Origin: Sclerodactyla briareus
Lineage: Eukaryota; Echinodermata; Holothuroidea; Dendrochirotida; Sclerodactylidae
Reading direction: 5' to 3'
Assembly: GCA_026419785.1 (NCBI GenBank)
Contig: JAODTK010000776.1
Location: 278,350 to 342,349 of the forward strand
DNA: 64,000 nt
Part shown: positions 1-13,120 of the stretch, in pieces
Position numbering within the stretch: position 1 is the first letter of the stretch
Layout of the letters: the number at the start of each line of letters is the position of its first letter
Made by a program: the position numbers and the translations under genes
Notes under the pieces: model-generated
The model's database searches: none
Seen by the model: only the letters and a program-made list of their open reading frames with translations
Told to the model about the DNA's origin: nothing

Positions 1-2950
1 GGGCATGAAACAATGTATAGAGACCCTCCGAAAAAGCTGGGGAGTCGTGATCCCTCCCCGGTAGTTTCAAACATCATCACCCGTGCCCCCCAATTTTCTA
101 AAAAGTGGGTGCACCCTTTAGTGTACAAGTCCAATGGCTGATAAAGCACTTACTACCACTAAGGTCTGTGCTATTGGGAGCATTCAGCATATGAAACGAT
201 CTATTTATCTACTGTCTGTACAGCTCTGGCACAAGCTCTTTGGGTTCTGCAATTACTGTCATGCCTGCTGTCATTTTGAGATATCACAGACGCCATGGAG
301 AGGCTACCTTCTGCCTATCACCGGGGTCCCAGAGCCCCTGGGGGACATTGAATGACAGTATCTGTAACATTGAAACATTAATTGGAACAGTATGGTGGTG
401 CCTGTTTGCTGGAATGTACTGTCTCGAACACACATAACCTCGCTGGTAGAGAGTGGATGGCACATTTCGGCTCATGATGACTATCAGAGGTTTTTTTAAA
501 GCCCCTATTTCTCTCCCCAAACTGGGGACATTCCCAACCAGTGCACCTTATACCTTATAAAAGAGCCAATTCACCCCTTATACACACAAATCTCATGAGC
601 AACACGGCCATATTCAGGCACTGCACTCTGATGCAAATTCTCCATCATTTTTATTGGCTTGTTTCAATTAAACGCTTTGACCTGTATCATAATGACCCCT
701 AATTCTGTTATTGGGAAGGAAGTGTTGAGGAACTCTGTTGAGGCTTTTGAGTTTGCAATGATAATTTAATGGAGTTTGTGGGGTTCACTCGGGTGTTGTA
801 GACGAGTTCCTGATGGTCCTCTGGGGTGACTATAGGGGGGACCAAAGGCACAACTGTTGGGGGGCCCCCCGAGTCCCAACTTTTATGATGGCTCCCTTAC
901 ATAACATTTCCTCCACACCAGTGGCGTACCGAGAGATTTGTCTAGGGGGGTTTTTAGATCGGGACCTTAGGAAAGTGCGCCCTCATTCATAGCCTCACGC
1001 TCCCTGTTGGCAATTATATGCAATTTATGGACCCCAAGACACATGCTGCTGCAAGATTTAATGAACAACAGCTGTAACACTACTTTCTCTAAAACCGGCA
1101 AGTGGTTTTTTTTGTGTGAAATTTGTTGGTCACATGGGTCTCATGGGGAGGTTCTGACTCCCCCACAACCCCGTCTGGAATACCCCAATGCCCCACACAG
1201 AAAGTGCTCATCACTGCTTTTGATCCCCCCCCCCCCCCACCCTTCAATGGGTGGTTTAAGTGTATGTTTAAGTGTCCTTGGAGCGGATAGTTTCACACAG
1301 ACACCAAAATGGTGAAGTGTAAGTATCTAATTATTCAAAACTGACAAAGTTTCCACTAAGTTTCTGCTGAGTCATGTTCATGTTTTTGGCAAGGTGCCTT
1401 GTTGGGTGTATGGTACCTAGCAAACTCATTTCTTGTGAGCAAACATCAGAAGGTTTGCTCTAACAGGGTAGGACGGTTGTTCTTCTCGGTCTATATTCTG
1501 TCCCCTTTGATAACCTGACACCGAACCGACCGAAACAGCCCTATAACAATAGGCAGCCAATTAGCTTTGTAACAATGGCAGGTGGGTTCAGTTTGATAAT
1601 TGTCAACACTAGGGACAAATCACTGGTAACAGCACTCATCTATAGAGGGCACAACAGGGACGTTCCGGAGACTGCATTGTGATGCACTAGTTCAGTGGGT
1701 GGAGGAGTCAATTGCCCCAACTTGGCCTGTTGAATGGAAGAATTCCTCACAGCCCGACTGAAGAACTTTGTTCTATTATGAAATTTGAGATTTGTACGAG
1801 GGCTGTTGCCGTTATCAACTGCAAATCAGTTTATCGTATTTTCAATCAGTGTATAGCCTCTCTCTTCTTTGGGGCATAACTTTGGCACCGGTTGTACCCA
1901 GGGCACGAAAAAAATTGATGGTTATCGTAGCAGTGGCAGGGTTTAATTTCTGGAAACCTTAAAAAAACAAAGTTAGAGGGCAATGGCATGCCATCTTCCA
2001 ACTCCAAACCCGCTAATAACTCACAAACTCGGCTGTGCTAAGAGTAGGGTAGACATGGTTTGCTGTGATGGTGTACAGGCTAGGGAATACTAAAATGTTG
2101 GTTACACATCCCACCATACCAGTCAGCTATAGTCATTGTTCTTTAATCAGCCTGCAATGCATCACTTGGCGAAAAACAGTAAAAACATTTGGTTCTCATA
2201 CTCACGAGACTAGCTGCCGTGCCACTGCCACACACTCACCATTTTGAATTAGTGCAGTTCCCCATCCCCCAACTCTTAGTGTCATGTGTGTGTCCATGAA
2301 CAGGGGATCTAACATATCCTCAAGGTTCACGCCCTCTGTATATCTCACACTCTCCAGAGAAATTTCAATACATGCATTTTAGACCATGTAGAATAGGAAA
2401 CCTGTTGTAATGGACGGTGAATTGAACTCTCAATATGTATGTGTGTTGTTTGTAGCCTAGGCCTATAGTATATGTTGAAGCAGTTTTAAGGACACCCCTG
2501 CCATTGCCCCCAAGGTTTGCCTATGTCCTCTTTGGCCTACAGATTATGTAGCCCCCCCCCCCCCCCCCCCCCCCCTCCTCCCATGGAAGCTCAGTCTTAG
2601 TTCCCCCTTGGGGGTCCAAGGCCCATGAACAGAGTGATGGGCTCCAAGTGCACATTTGAGAGAAGTTAAGTAGGGTAGGCATAAGAGTTTCATCGGATCT
2701 AATACACAGAAGTCAGCAGCAGGCCTTTCCTTCATAATCCCAATGTGGAAATATTGTTGTTTTCCAAAAAGTTCATTGTAGCAATTGATTGGGTAATGAA
2801 TGTTCAATAAAACCCTATATTAATTGCACTCTATAGTCAATGCCTGCCATCATCTCACGAATAAAACGTTCTGTGCTGCCAACATGTGGGACACGCGTCA
2901 CTCATTCATGTCACGCTATATACAGTGCACCTTTCTGTTTCTGCCCTCAG
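1..2950. other. 5' flank or upstream intron, no supported gene
   Basis: No exon, RNA gene or recognisable transposon can be supported here. The stretch is AT-rich with C homopolymers, the longest being a run of over 20 C near 2552-2575. It lies upstream of the first recognised RAP1GAP exon, so it is either an intron following an unseen 5' exon or upstream flank. No start codon in a convincing context joins in frame to the exon at 2951. Confidence 0.5.
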
Positions 2951-2998
2951 AGCTCCACTGATGACCTTGATTTCTTTGAGTTTCTGGAGAGAGTCCAG
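2951..2998 (+). CDS. RAP1GAP: RAP1GAP exon A: first half of GoLoco motif
   Basis: Encodes SSTDDLDFFEFLERVQ in phase 0. Acceptor is tgccctcag and donor is gtaagt. The FFEFLERVQ stretch matches the amphipathic helix of the GoLoco (G-alpha-i/o guanine nucleotide dissociation inhibitor) motif of RAP1GAP and RAP1GAP2. The remainder of the motif lies 8.8 kb downstream. No initiator Met is present, so at least one exon precedes it. Confidence 0.85.
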
Positions 2999-5900
2999 GT
3001 AAGTCCTGCTTTTGATGCCTTTCATCCCCCAATTTCCCCCCCCCCCCTCTCCCCTCACCACCCACCAAAGCAGTTCATTGAGCATGCAACTTTGACCATG
3101 AAAGTGTCCAGGTAGGTGACTATTGATTTACGTTGCAGGTAATGAGAGTTGGGGGATGCGCTCTTGTTCAAATAATTCTATTCGGGCCTAATATTGCTTA
3201 GAATGGTCGCTCTTTATATGGTATGTCTGGTGAAGCGTTTTTGCCAATTGCTAAATGCAATTCCCAAGTTATAGTATCTATAAAATAGACGAACATATAG
3301 GACCTTTAATCCCTACAAGGCTAAAATGTGGGCGGATAGTACCATATGTACAGTATCAGTTTCATGGCTAAGTATACCATTGTAGTAATAAGATATATTT
3401 TGTGTAAGGAATAGGTCAACGTGGATAAATGTATTGTGGACTAACATGACAGTGAACTAACACATGTATGAATTTCTATATACAGACACTATTAATAGTA
3501 TTAACTGCCAATAGTGACTGGATAAATGAATGCTAAGTTGTCTAAATAGTGATCAGATTGACCCATCTACAAAAATGAGGAAATTACTCACATTCTAGAA
3601 TTTCCTGATAAGAAGGCATAGTCCTTTTTCCAAAGTTTGAAGCTTGATTTGCAGGCTGTGTTGATCTAGTCTCTATAGTCTACCAACTAAATTCTACCGA
3701 CAATGGTATTGGCTAGTCAGATATAGGCTGAAAACATGTAAGTATGATACGACGAAGGCCAGATGTTAAATTATTGACACTGATGGGTCGAGACCCACGG
3801 GCGTAAATCGCGGGGGATGCGGGGGAGGGTATCCCTCCCACTTTGATGGTATGGGGGGAGAAGCCTGTACAAACATCCCCCCCCCAGTTGTCAGCAGTCC
3901 CAATAATTATTTTTGACAATGATATTCATTCATAATGACCATTTCCATTGTTATTACAAACAAAATATTGGTAAGTTGAGGCGACCAACTGTAGAGGGGT
4001 GCTTTTGAGCACTCAGTAACTCAGTACCCAACAGCCAATAAACTGTCATTTACCTGACAGTCCTAAACTACCCTGCCTGATTCGATTCCCTGAGCGCGAG
4101 GAGCACCACAAACTACTGGACGGTACTAAGGTGCAGAAACTGGCTGAAACATTTATGATCGGGGTTCGGAGACTAAATGTGTTGGGACCATTTTAAAAAC
4201 TGGGTTCTCATCACACGCCCATGCGCTTGTAACTTGATCGTCCTATCACTCAATTGGATGTATTTGCCTGTGATGACTGTCGGTGGGTCTGCCCGCATTA
4301 ACCATAACAGGTTTATGGTGGTTATCATATTAGTGTTGCGCTTTTAACTGATCAAGATGTATATAAGCTTTCAAAGACCTGCAACAATTTCTTTTAACAA
4401 TCCAAAAATGCGTAGATAATATATTCATTCTTGAAGGCTGAGAAAAAACAGCTGAAAAAAACCCTCAAGTGCCGTTTCCGGGCGTCTGGGAGGTTACGAA
4501 AAGCAAAAATTTTCTTCTACGCGCCGCGCCACCTATGGTGCGCTCCGCTTAGATATTCCATCTAGCAACTCATCCCCCCCACTTCAAACAAAAATCTAGC
4601 CCCTGTCGAGCCCTGACTGTTAGCCCATCCCCACATTTGGGCGCCTGTCCTGTAAATTTGGTCATGTTAAAATCATGTCACAATGTCTCCTATAAAAAGT
4701 TTATGTGGGTTACTTCCTATGGATTATATTGAGGGACTCGAACACTCAACAGCTTAAAATAGACCCCGGTGAGCACAATAAAAGTGTCTCCTACATCAAC
4801 TCACAATCCAACGATTCCCCTGGCAACAAATTGCATGGCAAAACTGTGAGAACCTCTGTAATACAAAGTCAATGCGAAACAATTTGGTATCTTCAAAACC
4901 CTCGCACAAATGAACATTATGAGCTTGAATAAAAGAAGAACTTTTCAAAAAATCTAAAATTCCTCTGTCCATCTCAGTGTGAATAGCACTTCTGTTATTA
5001 GGGTGCAGAATGTAGCATTACCTGTTTTGGAGTCTATGGGCTGCCTCCGCATGGTCCCCGGTGACGTGTATTACCCTCAAATTCATCGGAAGAAATTTAA
5101 ATACTCAACAATGCAACACCTAGCGCCTCCAAATTTGTGGGATGGATTTTGATATGCCCTCTTTTCACCCCATTCATGTTTTTAGCCTAGGCTTTGACAA
5201 TGCGTGTAACCTCGTGGCCCTTATGCAAGTATCAGGAATTTAGTTTCAAAAGTGCACGCTTTCATGAAATCGCAGAATTGGATTTAAAAGTACACTCACG
5301 CAATGCATCGAACTCGTAACAGCCCTGGGATCAGCCTGTAGCTTTCGCGAATCTCTCCATAGGCTTAATCAAAATTTTCGGAAGATCTTTTATGCTTCTC
5401 AAATTGTGAATTTGGGACATCGAATTGTAAATTTTGGTAGAGCTGCACGGTATCATCACTTGACCGCAAAACGGAGGTTGCAATTGCAATTGGAGGACCC
5501 GCGCTGCTTCAGCTGGCTAGAAGCGTGTTGTTATGTATGTGATCCGTCCGGGATTCTTCTCCCCTCCATTTTGTATTTTTCATCCGCCAGTGGAGACGAA
5601 AATTGAGCCGAAAATGGGGGTATCAATGAATAAATTGGGGCGCTGATAATAACATGACAAACGACATGCGAGGATCGCGGTGTTGGCTTCCCGAGAAATG
5701 CGCCGAGAGAGGCTCTTGGGACCTTGTAAAGAGCACTCGAGGAATCTTCAGTCTGAGACAGAGAGCGAGAGCATATGATTCTGAATTTCAAAGTGGGGGA
5801 TATGTTATCGTGTTTGGATCGGGTGAATTAACCCCGGGAAGGTTGTAAATGTAAAGGAAAGAGAATTAGGTGGAAGCCCTATAAGAAAACAAATTTAGTT

Positions 5901-8900
5901 CAGTGGGTGTCAGATTTTGAAGTAATCAAACTCATTCATTTCTATTTCGAGAAAATTGGGATCAGTCCGTGAATTTTTATTCAAGCCGGCTGGCTGGCCG
6001 GGACCTATTCCACAAAATTACAAATTTAGTTCTCCCCCTCTCTCCATAATCACCATCCATGAGAGAGCAAACAAAAGCGTTATCGAGTTACCTAAATTTC
6101 AGAGCATCCAGGAGATGTCCTAGGAAATAAAATAGCCTTTCAAAATCAAAATCCACTTGTCATAAATATCACACTGTCATTGAGATTTAGGTCTGACCAG
6201 TAGTGTTTAAAGGATCAGTTAAATGACTGGACGCAACATGCGTAATTGCTTGTAATCCTATTAACCAGCCCCTTCCTGGGCCGGGACGCCACTTGGGAAT
6301 CCTAAGAACGCGGACAGGCGCTTTGTTATGGAGAAATCCGCATGAGGAATAATTTCAACGTGGTCAACAGGAGTCGTTGTCCAGGTCTCTTTGTCGTTTG
6401 CGGAATGCTCATGACTCTGGGTCACTCTATCACTTCCTGTTGCTGAGGGATGCGGTCTGTTGGGCTATTTCTGTAACGAATATAGATGGGATCGGTCCCC
6501 TCTGTTGTGTGCAGCCGAATAACTCAGCTGCATATATGCCTGGACAGTCCTGAAATGGTCCCCTAATTTGATCACCATTGCAGCTTCAAGCACTGGTGAC
6601 AATACCACCCCCCCCCCCCCCACCCCACTAAATCAACATGGACTACAAGCAAGTGCAAATCACATGAATGTTTGCATCCGAGATGTCATGACATGCCAAT
6701 CTATTTCAATGCCTATTACTACCCCTTTATCGACCCAGCCACCCCAATTTGCCATAATGAGCATCTGGCAATTTCACAGATTACTGGTTTGGCAACCCCA
6801 TCGTCCTTCTCATTTTGCAAACAAAGTGTCTAGTTCGCGAGCATTTTGGCTAACAAAATATTAAATTTTCTATTCGCCCGACAAAATAAGAAGGACGATG
6901 GGGTTTCCAGACCGGTACGCTGTGGAATTGCCAGATGCTCACTATATTTGGGGCATAATTGGGTGCAGGGTCGTAAGGGGGAGGATTTGTTTACAGATTC
7001 ACAAACCACTTTAGTTTTGTGCATTTGTGCTATATTGCAGAAATTTCTCAGGGCAACAGGGAAGGGAAAACTTCCTAAATCGCTTTGGATGGCACCAATA
7101 ATTTCTCTTCTCCCCAACAAGATGCCAGAGTTTTTCAGAGGGGACATTCAGTCATGTGAATCTCCCTCGACCCCCCCTCCCCACCCCCCCCCCCCCCCTC
7201 CTCTGCAAATTCTCCTTCTTTTTAGTGTCAGTCTTCTTTTTAGTTCAGCATCTGGCCTACTTGGATCGTATCCAAACTCGCATTGATCATCACTCCTGCA
7301 AAGTTGCGAATGAAATTGAGTGCATACGTTCACTATAAAAAACATCTGGCATAGTAAACATCTGGTTTATACACAAACCCAACAACACCGAACCAGAACA
7401 TGGTGTGAATATGAATAACAGAATGTGTGTTGCTTTTTGTGTCTTACAAATTCACCAACACTTAATTGCATTTGAGTACAATGGCACTGCTGCCACCAGC
7501 CCTGAGCTTCGGGGGGTTTTTTTTATTTTTGGCTCATGTCAAAATCCAAAATAGTTACCAAAATTGGTGCTGATAGCAAAATTCAGGGATTTGTGTATTC
7601 CCCGTTCCTCAGCACAAATGCTACCTATAATTCTTTGTCTGAAATTTCACCTCTTCATTTTTTTTCAGAGGGCAGGCAATACCTTTTCACACCTGACAAT
7701 ACTTTATGTTCAGCATGCCTGCACTGTTAGGAGTTATTAACCAAATGCCGAAAGTTTTTTTTGTAGGCCTTGGTTTTGCGACACCGCCACATAATCAACT
7801 CCTCGATTCACTCTCGACCCATAAAAGAGGGTCGTAAAACCCGGGTTCAGGATATTATAATCAATACGTCTACAGTGTATATCTTCTTTATTATTTCCTT
7901 GCTCAATACCTCTGGGCTGCCACTCCTCCAGATTCAGGGGGCCCCGGGAGGATTCTCTAACAGTCCTAAACGACACGTTTCTCTATCCCGAGGAGTGGCA
8001 ACGCACCGAGCAGAATATTTTTAAATCGGACACTGAATCGCCCACTCGAGTCGGACCTGCACTTTAGTCATGTTCCTGGCGTGTCGCTTCCGCTCAGGGA
8101 GCTAATGAAGAGGTGGCACCGCAAGTCGAGATCAGTGCACGCCGACCGTCTCAAGATGAGGAATTGCGGCGGGCGTACTGAATCTTGAATTTAGCTAGTT
8201 AAAGTGTGCGGTTCTCCTGTGAAGGAAATTGGGCAACATGTTGCACTCTTATCGGCCTTCATTCCGCTTAGGTAAATATTGGCTTTTGAATTGTCAGTGC
8301 TGTCAGCAGGTTAAATGAGACTGCAGCGACAAGAGTTAGTATTGGCACAGTTCCAAATTAAGACACGGGTGTGGCTCAAATATGCTGTTTCCATTAACCA
8401 GTTGAATTGTGAACGGAATTAAGAGGGCGGACTGAGCGAAGCTGTCCATTGTCCCTGGAGAAGAAATAAACAAGCGGTGCTTAGGTTGTGGTCAATTGTA
8501 TCTAAGAATAATAACGATAATTACGAACAGGCAGGGTGATTCATAGTTATTGTTGGCTCGCCTTCTCTTTTATCAGGCTTCCCTTGGTATATTCCTGGGA
8601 ACTGTGATGATAAGATCTTCATGATCACTTATTTGATGTTGTATTGTTGGATCGGTTGAAATATGACAAGTGCACATTCTTCTGCTGGGATGGTCAATAT
8701 AGTCGAGTGGGGAGAATGGTAGGCTTTTGATTGGACGAGTGAGGATTGCATCTGCCCTAGACGGCATGTGCCGATTAGCTCACTAAAGGTGTGCCCCTGT
8801 GCATATACTGTCGTCTGTCCCGTCACCAGTTGGTGAAGGGGGGAAGGGGCATACTCCCATCAACTTCAACATTTTCCAAGAAGTTTTGGAAATGTGGCGA

Positions 8901-11803
8901 TTCCCCCCACTTTTGAGAGGATGGTGGCTCTCATGTCTAGGTGCAACCTATGTAGACTGCTCCCCAGTGTCCCTGGTGTTAATTGAGTGCCCATAGCGTG
9001 ACTGCTGGAAATATTAGGTGGCAATTCAACATGCGAAGTCCCTCCGTGGGATCAGATAATAGTGTTGGAATAAGGAGGAACTACTTATATGTAGTGTACA
9101 TTTGTACACTAACCAATGGCACTGGTACACTATGGATGTATAGGTCCATACCTGTTAGTTTAAAATTACAGACCATTAATCTTTGTGTCATTTCCCCCAA
9201 GAGACCAATAGGCATGGGCTATTGCCTTTAATATGCAATAGGGCCAAAAAAGATTGCAAAACTCCGGCCTGAAATAATAGTGTTTAGATAAATTCAATGA
9301 CTTCCTTCAACTTATTTCTGCGGACAGGAGCAACCCCTCCAGGGCAGTCGATGCATTTTTTGACACAGGAAAGACTCGCAGACGATTCATGGCGTCAGCT
9401 GCAACTGCCTTTGCTGTCCCAGTATTTTCGTAAAGGCTGGCTTCTTCCTGTAATCTTTTTAGGAAGCGTCCCTAATTTAGTCCTGACTTTGTTCCATCCA
9501 GTGAGGCGATTTCTGATTAGGGCGATGGGTTTCCCATAGTTTGGCAGTATTCGGGGCCTGGAGGCCTTTTTGTTGTGGAGCACACAGAGGCTCCAGTAAT
9601 TCAATTTGGGACTTGAATAAAGGACAGGCTTCACAGACTATGCCATAATAATACCAAAAAAAAATTGTCTGAGTCCATAGGGATATGCCAACTTTGAATC
9701 TAATTTGGGATTGGAGTTCCAATCGGACATAAAACAGAAAAATCTGCAAATACAGGAATGCGCTGGCATTTTCAGAGTGGTTTATCTATAGACAGGTCAA
9801 CCCACACAGGTTCTGGATTGCAATAGGCCTTTTCACTGGTTAACACAGGTAATGAGATGATAATACCTTCCTGTCAAAGGTCATAGGGTACACTGGCCAT
9901 TCAACATTGCATGAACAGTGTGGAAAAACTCCATTGATGAAATTACAGATTGCTCAGCCAGTCATGGGTGGTGATGGAAACCACCCTCATGCCCACTTCA
10001 TTGGCCAAATTGCTGCTATATTGCAGCCAATATATAGCCATAAAGTGTGTGTTCATTTTTAAAATAATATCAGTAATTCGTATTTATACTGTGCACATGC
10101 TATAACTACAGACATAATCAAGGGACTACAGAAGAAAAGCAAACAAACAGATGTTGTAACTTGTGATGAGGAAAATAATGAATAATCTTTTTCCTACGAC
10201 CGGTATTTCACATATATATTCATTTTACTCCCTACACCCTATACCCTACCCTCAGTCTCATAGAACTTCTGCCAATCATACTGTCCTAGTTATCCACCTG
10301 ATCCCGCCCTGCTCATTTTGCTAGATTTAGTGCCTAGAACTTGGGCACCACCCCCACCCCCCCCCCAAAAAAAAAAAATGGACAGCCTGATGAAACTAGG
10401 GCCTGTTATCAATTTCCCCGGGACCCAACTCAAGGCCACTGCAAACCCAGATAAAGTTGGATCCTTCAGTTGATGCTAATCTGGAATGACTGGTAGCCAT
10501 TTGATCGAGTCACTCTCAATAGCTTCCCCCACTGATGACTGCTGATAGTTCCACCCTCAGTCAAATCCATTTCACACCCAGCCTGGGTCCTCTCCCAGGA
10601 GTTCTGGCACCACCTATGGCCATATTGTAACAATGACAGTGATGAGGAGCTTAGGTCACCTTCTGGGAGCAAGGACTTCTTGCTTCAATTGGAGGCCATT
10701 AGGCCTACTTTGGACAGCTCATAATGCAAGATTGCACAAGTGCATTCACACCAACCAGTAGGGTGTGGGCTATGCATGAATAGGCTGTTAGGCTATTGTC
10801 TATATTCATGCAGTTACACTTAGATTCTAACCATTAGGCTGCTATTGATTACTTTTGAGCCATGTTTTCAATACACAGGGAGGCATAGTTACACAGGTGG
10901 CTTTCTCAGTATGGGGACACTCTGAGAGCAAATGATAATTTCCCTCTGTGATTATAAGTGGCTGATGATTGTTGTGAATGGGATTTGTTCCTTATGCAAC
11001 TAAGGCAGGAAGAGTGACTCACAATTGGAGTCTATACACTCCAGGAATAATCTGTTCCTTATTGTGGAGGTACTCGTCTGTAACCAGCCACAGGAATCAC
11101 CCTATCGTCTGGCCGGGTAAAAAAGGGAAAGTAAGATTTTGTTTGATACCTGCTAAGAGGGAAATGAGCCTCCAGTCAGGAGACCTTCAAATGAGCATGT
11201 CCAAATTGAAGATTTCTGCTTATAAAGTTATGCATCGGTTGCTAGGAAATTTAGGAAATGTTTTCTCAAAATGTGTATTTGGCAGAAAAGGAAAGGACAC
11301 TCACTCATTCAATAAGGTCACAAACCTTTCAGGTTAAAATTATTTGGGTTATCAAAACTATGTATAGAGGAGAAGAAGATTTTGGTAATCCATGTTTATA
11401 AGAACTAGTGCACAGGGTATTTGTTGATCAATTTCCCTGATGGTAGGCTTAACCCCCCTTCTCCTCCTTCTTCAATTTTGCTTGATAAATACTGTAGAAG
11501 CAGGGTCAGAATTGCCTATGGCGAAATAGGACCTGATATACCGATTAATTTGAGTGATCTAGGAGGATTAGGCAACAAGATTGAGATTGCTAGGGTGTGC
11601 CAGAACGGGAGTCCCGCTGAAAAGAAGATGGGCGGAGGGAACGAATAGACAAGAGATTTATCATCAATCTGACTGCTGTCCCACAGTGAAGTAGAAAGAA
11701 CCGGTATATCAATTAAAAATACCTCAAACATGAGAAAAAGCTAGTGTTCAATATCCAGTTTTCCCTTCACCTGACGATCACCTTTCTCTCTCTCTTTCTC
11801 CAG
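2999..11803 (+). other. Intron A (8.8 kb)
   Basis: Splits the GoLoco motif. It holds C-rich homopolymers (for example near 6607, 7184 and 10354), a long inverted repeat at 6723-6981 listed separately, and a CpG-richer patch around 5440-5850 that could mark an alternative promoter, although no exon with a usable start was seen there. Small ORFs in this intron resemble no protein I know. Confidence 0.6.
6723..6981. repeat. Long imperfect inverted repeat (foldback)
   Basis: The arm at about 6723-6817 is repeated as its reverse complement at about 6882-6981, with about 64 bp between. The inner parts match best: CCCCATCGTCCTTCTCATTTTG against its complement at about 6882-6904. The outer parts keep GCATCTGGCAATT against AATTGCCAGATGC and the matching CGACCC / GGGTCG blocks. 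Identity looks about 80-85 percent by eye. It may be a foldback or MITE-like insertion or a local inverted duplication; no terminal target-site duplication was identified. A 146-residue ORF across it is an incidental product. Confidence 0.75.
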
Positions 11804-11850
11804 AGCGACAGGTGGATGAACAGAGATGCTCTTTACCGTCCGTTTTTCAG
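11804..11850 (+). CDS. RAP1GAP: RAP1GAP exon B: GoLoco Arg-finger segment
   Basis: Reads DEQRCSLPSVFQ after the acceptor ctctttctccag, with donor gtgagc. DEQRC carries the GoLoco arginine that reaches into the G-alpha nucleotide pocket. From the acceptor the reading is S-D-R, then one base is missing before G-A-T (an ATG appears as TG), so phase 0 from exon A does not reach DEQRC without a shift. An alternative acceptor two bases downstream (CAGAG, NAGNAG-like) would restore frame with R-Q-V instead. The human equivalent is GSRMDEQRC, which favours the missing-base explanation. Confidence 0.82.
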
Positions 11851-12469
11851 GTGAGCCTCAAAGTAACTACAATTGAAATTTGTTCATATGAGCCACTTAT
11901 TTCAGTCTGCCTTTGGAATGGCCACTTATCCCTGATTGCCTTCATGAAAGTTCATAGTGACATTGCTCGCAGCTTGGATAAACATGAAACTGCCCACCCA
12001 GCACCTTGCACTCCTTGAGTTGAGCTTAGTGATTAATACCATGGATAATATGGTTATATGACTGACACCCTCCACGTTACTGATCTTCAAGGGGCTGAGT
12101 GGTTCTCATCTTACCTTGAAAATCATAAGCATAATTTACATTGTCAGTATTGGTGGGGAAACCTCTGCTGCAAGATTTGTCATGAAGGGGGTACCACAGG
12201 GATCAGTGCTTGGTCCTGTTTTGTTTTCTATTCACACAATGCTAATACAAGAGTTGAGATGAATCTCCTCAAATCACAATAAAATGCTGTTGGCATGTAG
12301 CTCTACAAATCATACAATCTTTGTAAGCCAGACAGTGTTCAATTTGCAGTTGAGAGAGCCTACAAGATTGTATACATGAAATGAAGGATTGGATGCCTCT
12401 AAAACTATTTCAAATGAGTACGATAGATGATTTGATCATATTTCTATATCTATTCTTTCCCTGCTGCAG

Positions 12470-12541
12470 AACTCTTTCAGTACACCTTCACCTAAACCAA
12501 AGAGAGCACAGAAACAAACCAACACAGAGAGGATACAGGAG
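12470..12541 (+). CDS. RAP1GAP: RAP1GAP exon C: linker after GoLoco
   Basis: Phase 0, 24 codons, acceptor ccctgctgcag and donor gtaact. Encodes a basic, Pro/Gln-rich linker (NSFSTPSPKPKRAQKQTN, then TERIQE). The end joins exon D as IQE-LLKKGGFP, which aligns with human EVLGREGPFP at the start of the conserved N-terminal region. It sits at the head of a degenerate tandem repeat that extends to about 13.1 kb. Confidence 0.7.
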
Positions 12542-13120
12542 GTAACTATCACTCCCTTAAACATCATCGTAACCCCCCTCCCTCGCTCTCATCTACCTCA
12601 AACCCCCTCCTCAACCTATCTCCCGGCTGTGCTACCCAGGCCAGAGGGGACAGGCGATGAAAAATTCAGATGGGCAGTCACTCCCTTGAACCTCATTATC
12701 ACTCTCCCCCACCCTTAACCACCAAGTCCCCCACCCTCCCCCACCCTGGCCGACCCAATATACCCAGATACAGGAACAGATGACAGGAGGATGCAGGCAG
12801 TGAGAAATCACTCCCCACCTCTTCCCTCCTGAACATCCTCAGCCACTGCCACTCACCACTTTATGCCCCTCCCCCCCCCCCAATCAGAGAGGGCGCAGGA
12901 AGAGACCAACATGCAGAGTGGAGTACCTACTGTTGGACCCTGACAGCCCCCTTCTCCATGCCTCCAACCTCTCTCAAATCCCTCCTCCTCCTCCCAACCT
13001 GGCCTTTCTGGCTGCCCTATCTAAGTTGGAGAGGGAAGCAGGAACAGGGCAACACACAGAGACTACCAAAGGCAACTATCATTATCCTGATCTTGGAATA
13101 CTACCACAACCTTGTTCAAG
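12497..13120 (+). repeat. Degenerate tandem repeat containing exon C
   Basis: About five diverged units of 95-145 bp. Each has a purine-rich block resembling exon C (AGAGAGCACAGAAACAAACC; later GAGAGGGCGCAGGAAGAGAC at about 12888 and GAGAGGGAAGCAGGAACAGG at about 13029). A CACTCCC(T/C)TNAAC-type pyrimidine-rich block follows. The later copies lack a clean acceptor-to-donor unit in frame, so I do not call them exons. Confidence 0.6.

Noticed and set aside
5440-5850. Alternative RAP1GAP promoter (CpG-richer patch)
   Set aside because: The base composition is suggestive, but no initiator exon that splices in phase to exon B was found.
6846-7286. 146-residue + strand ORF
   Set aside because: It runs through one arm of the inverted repeat and a poly-C tract, ends in poly-Pro, and has no recognisable domain.
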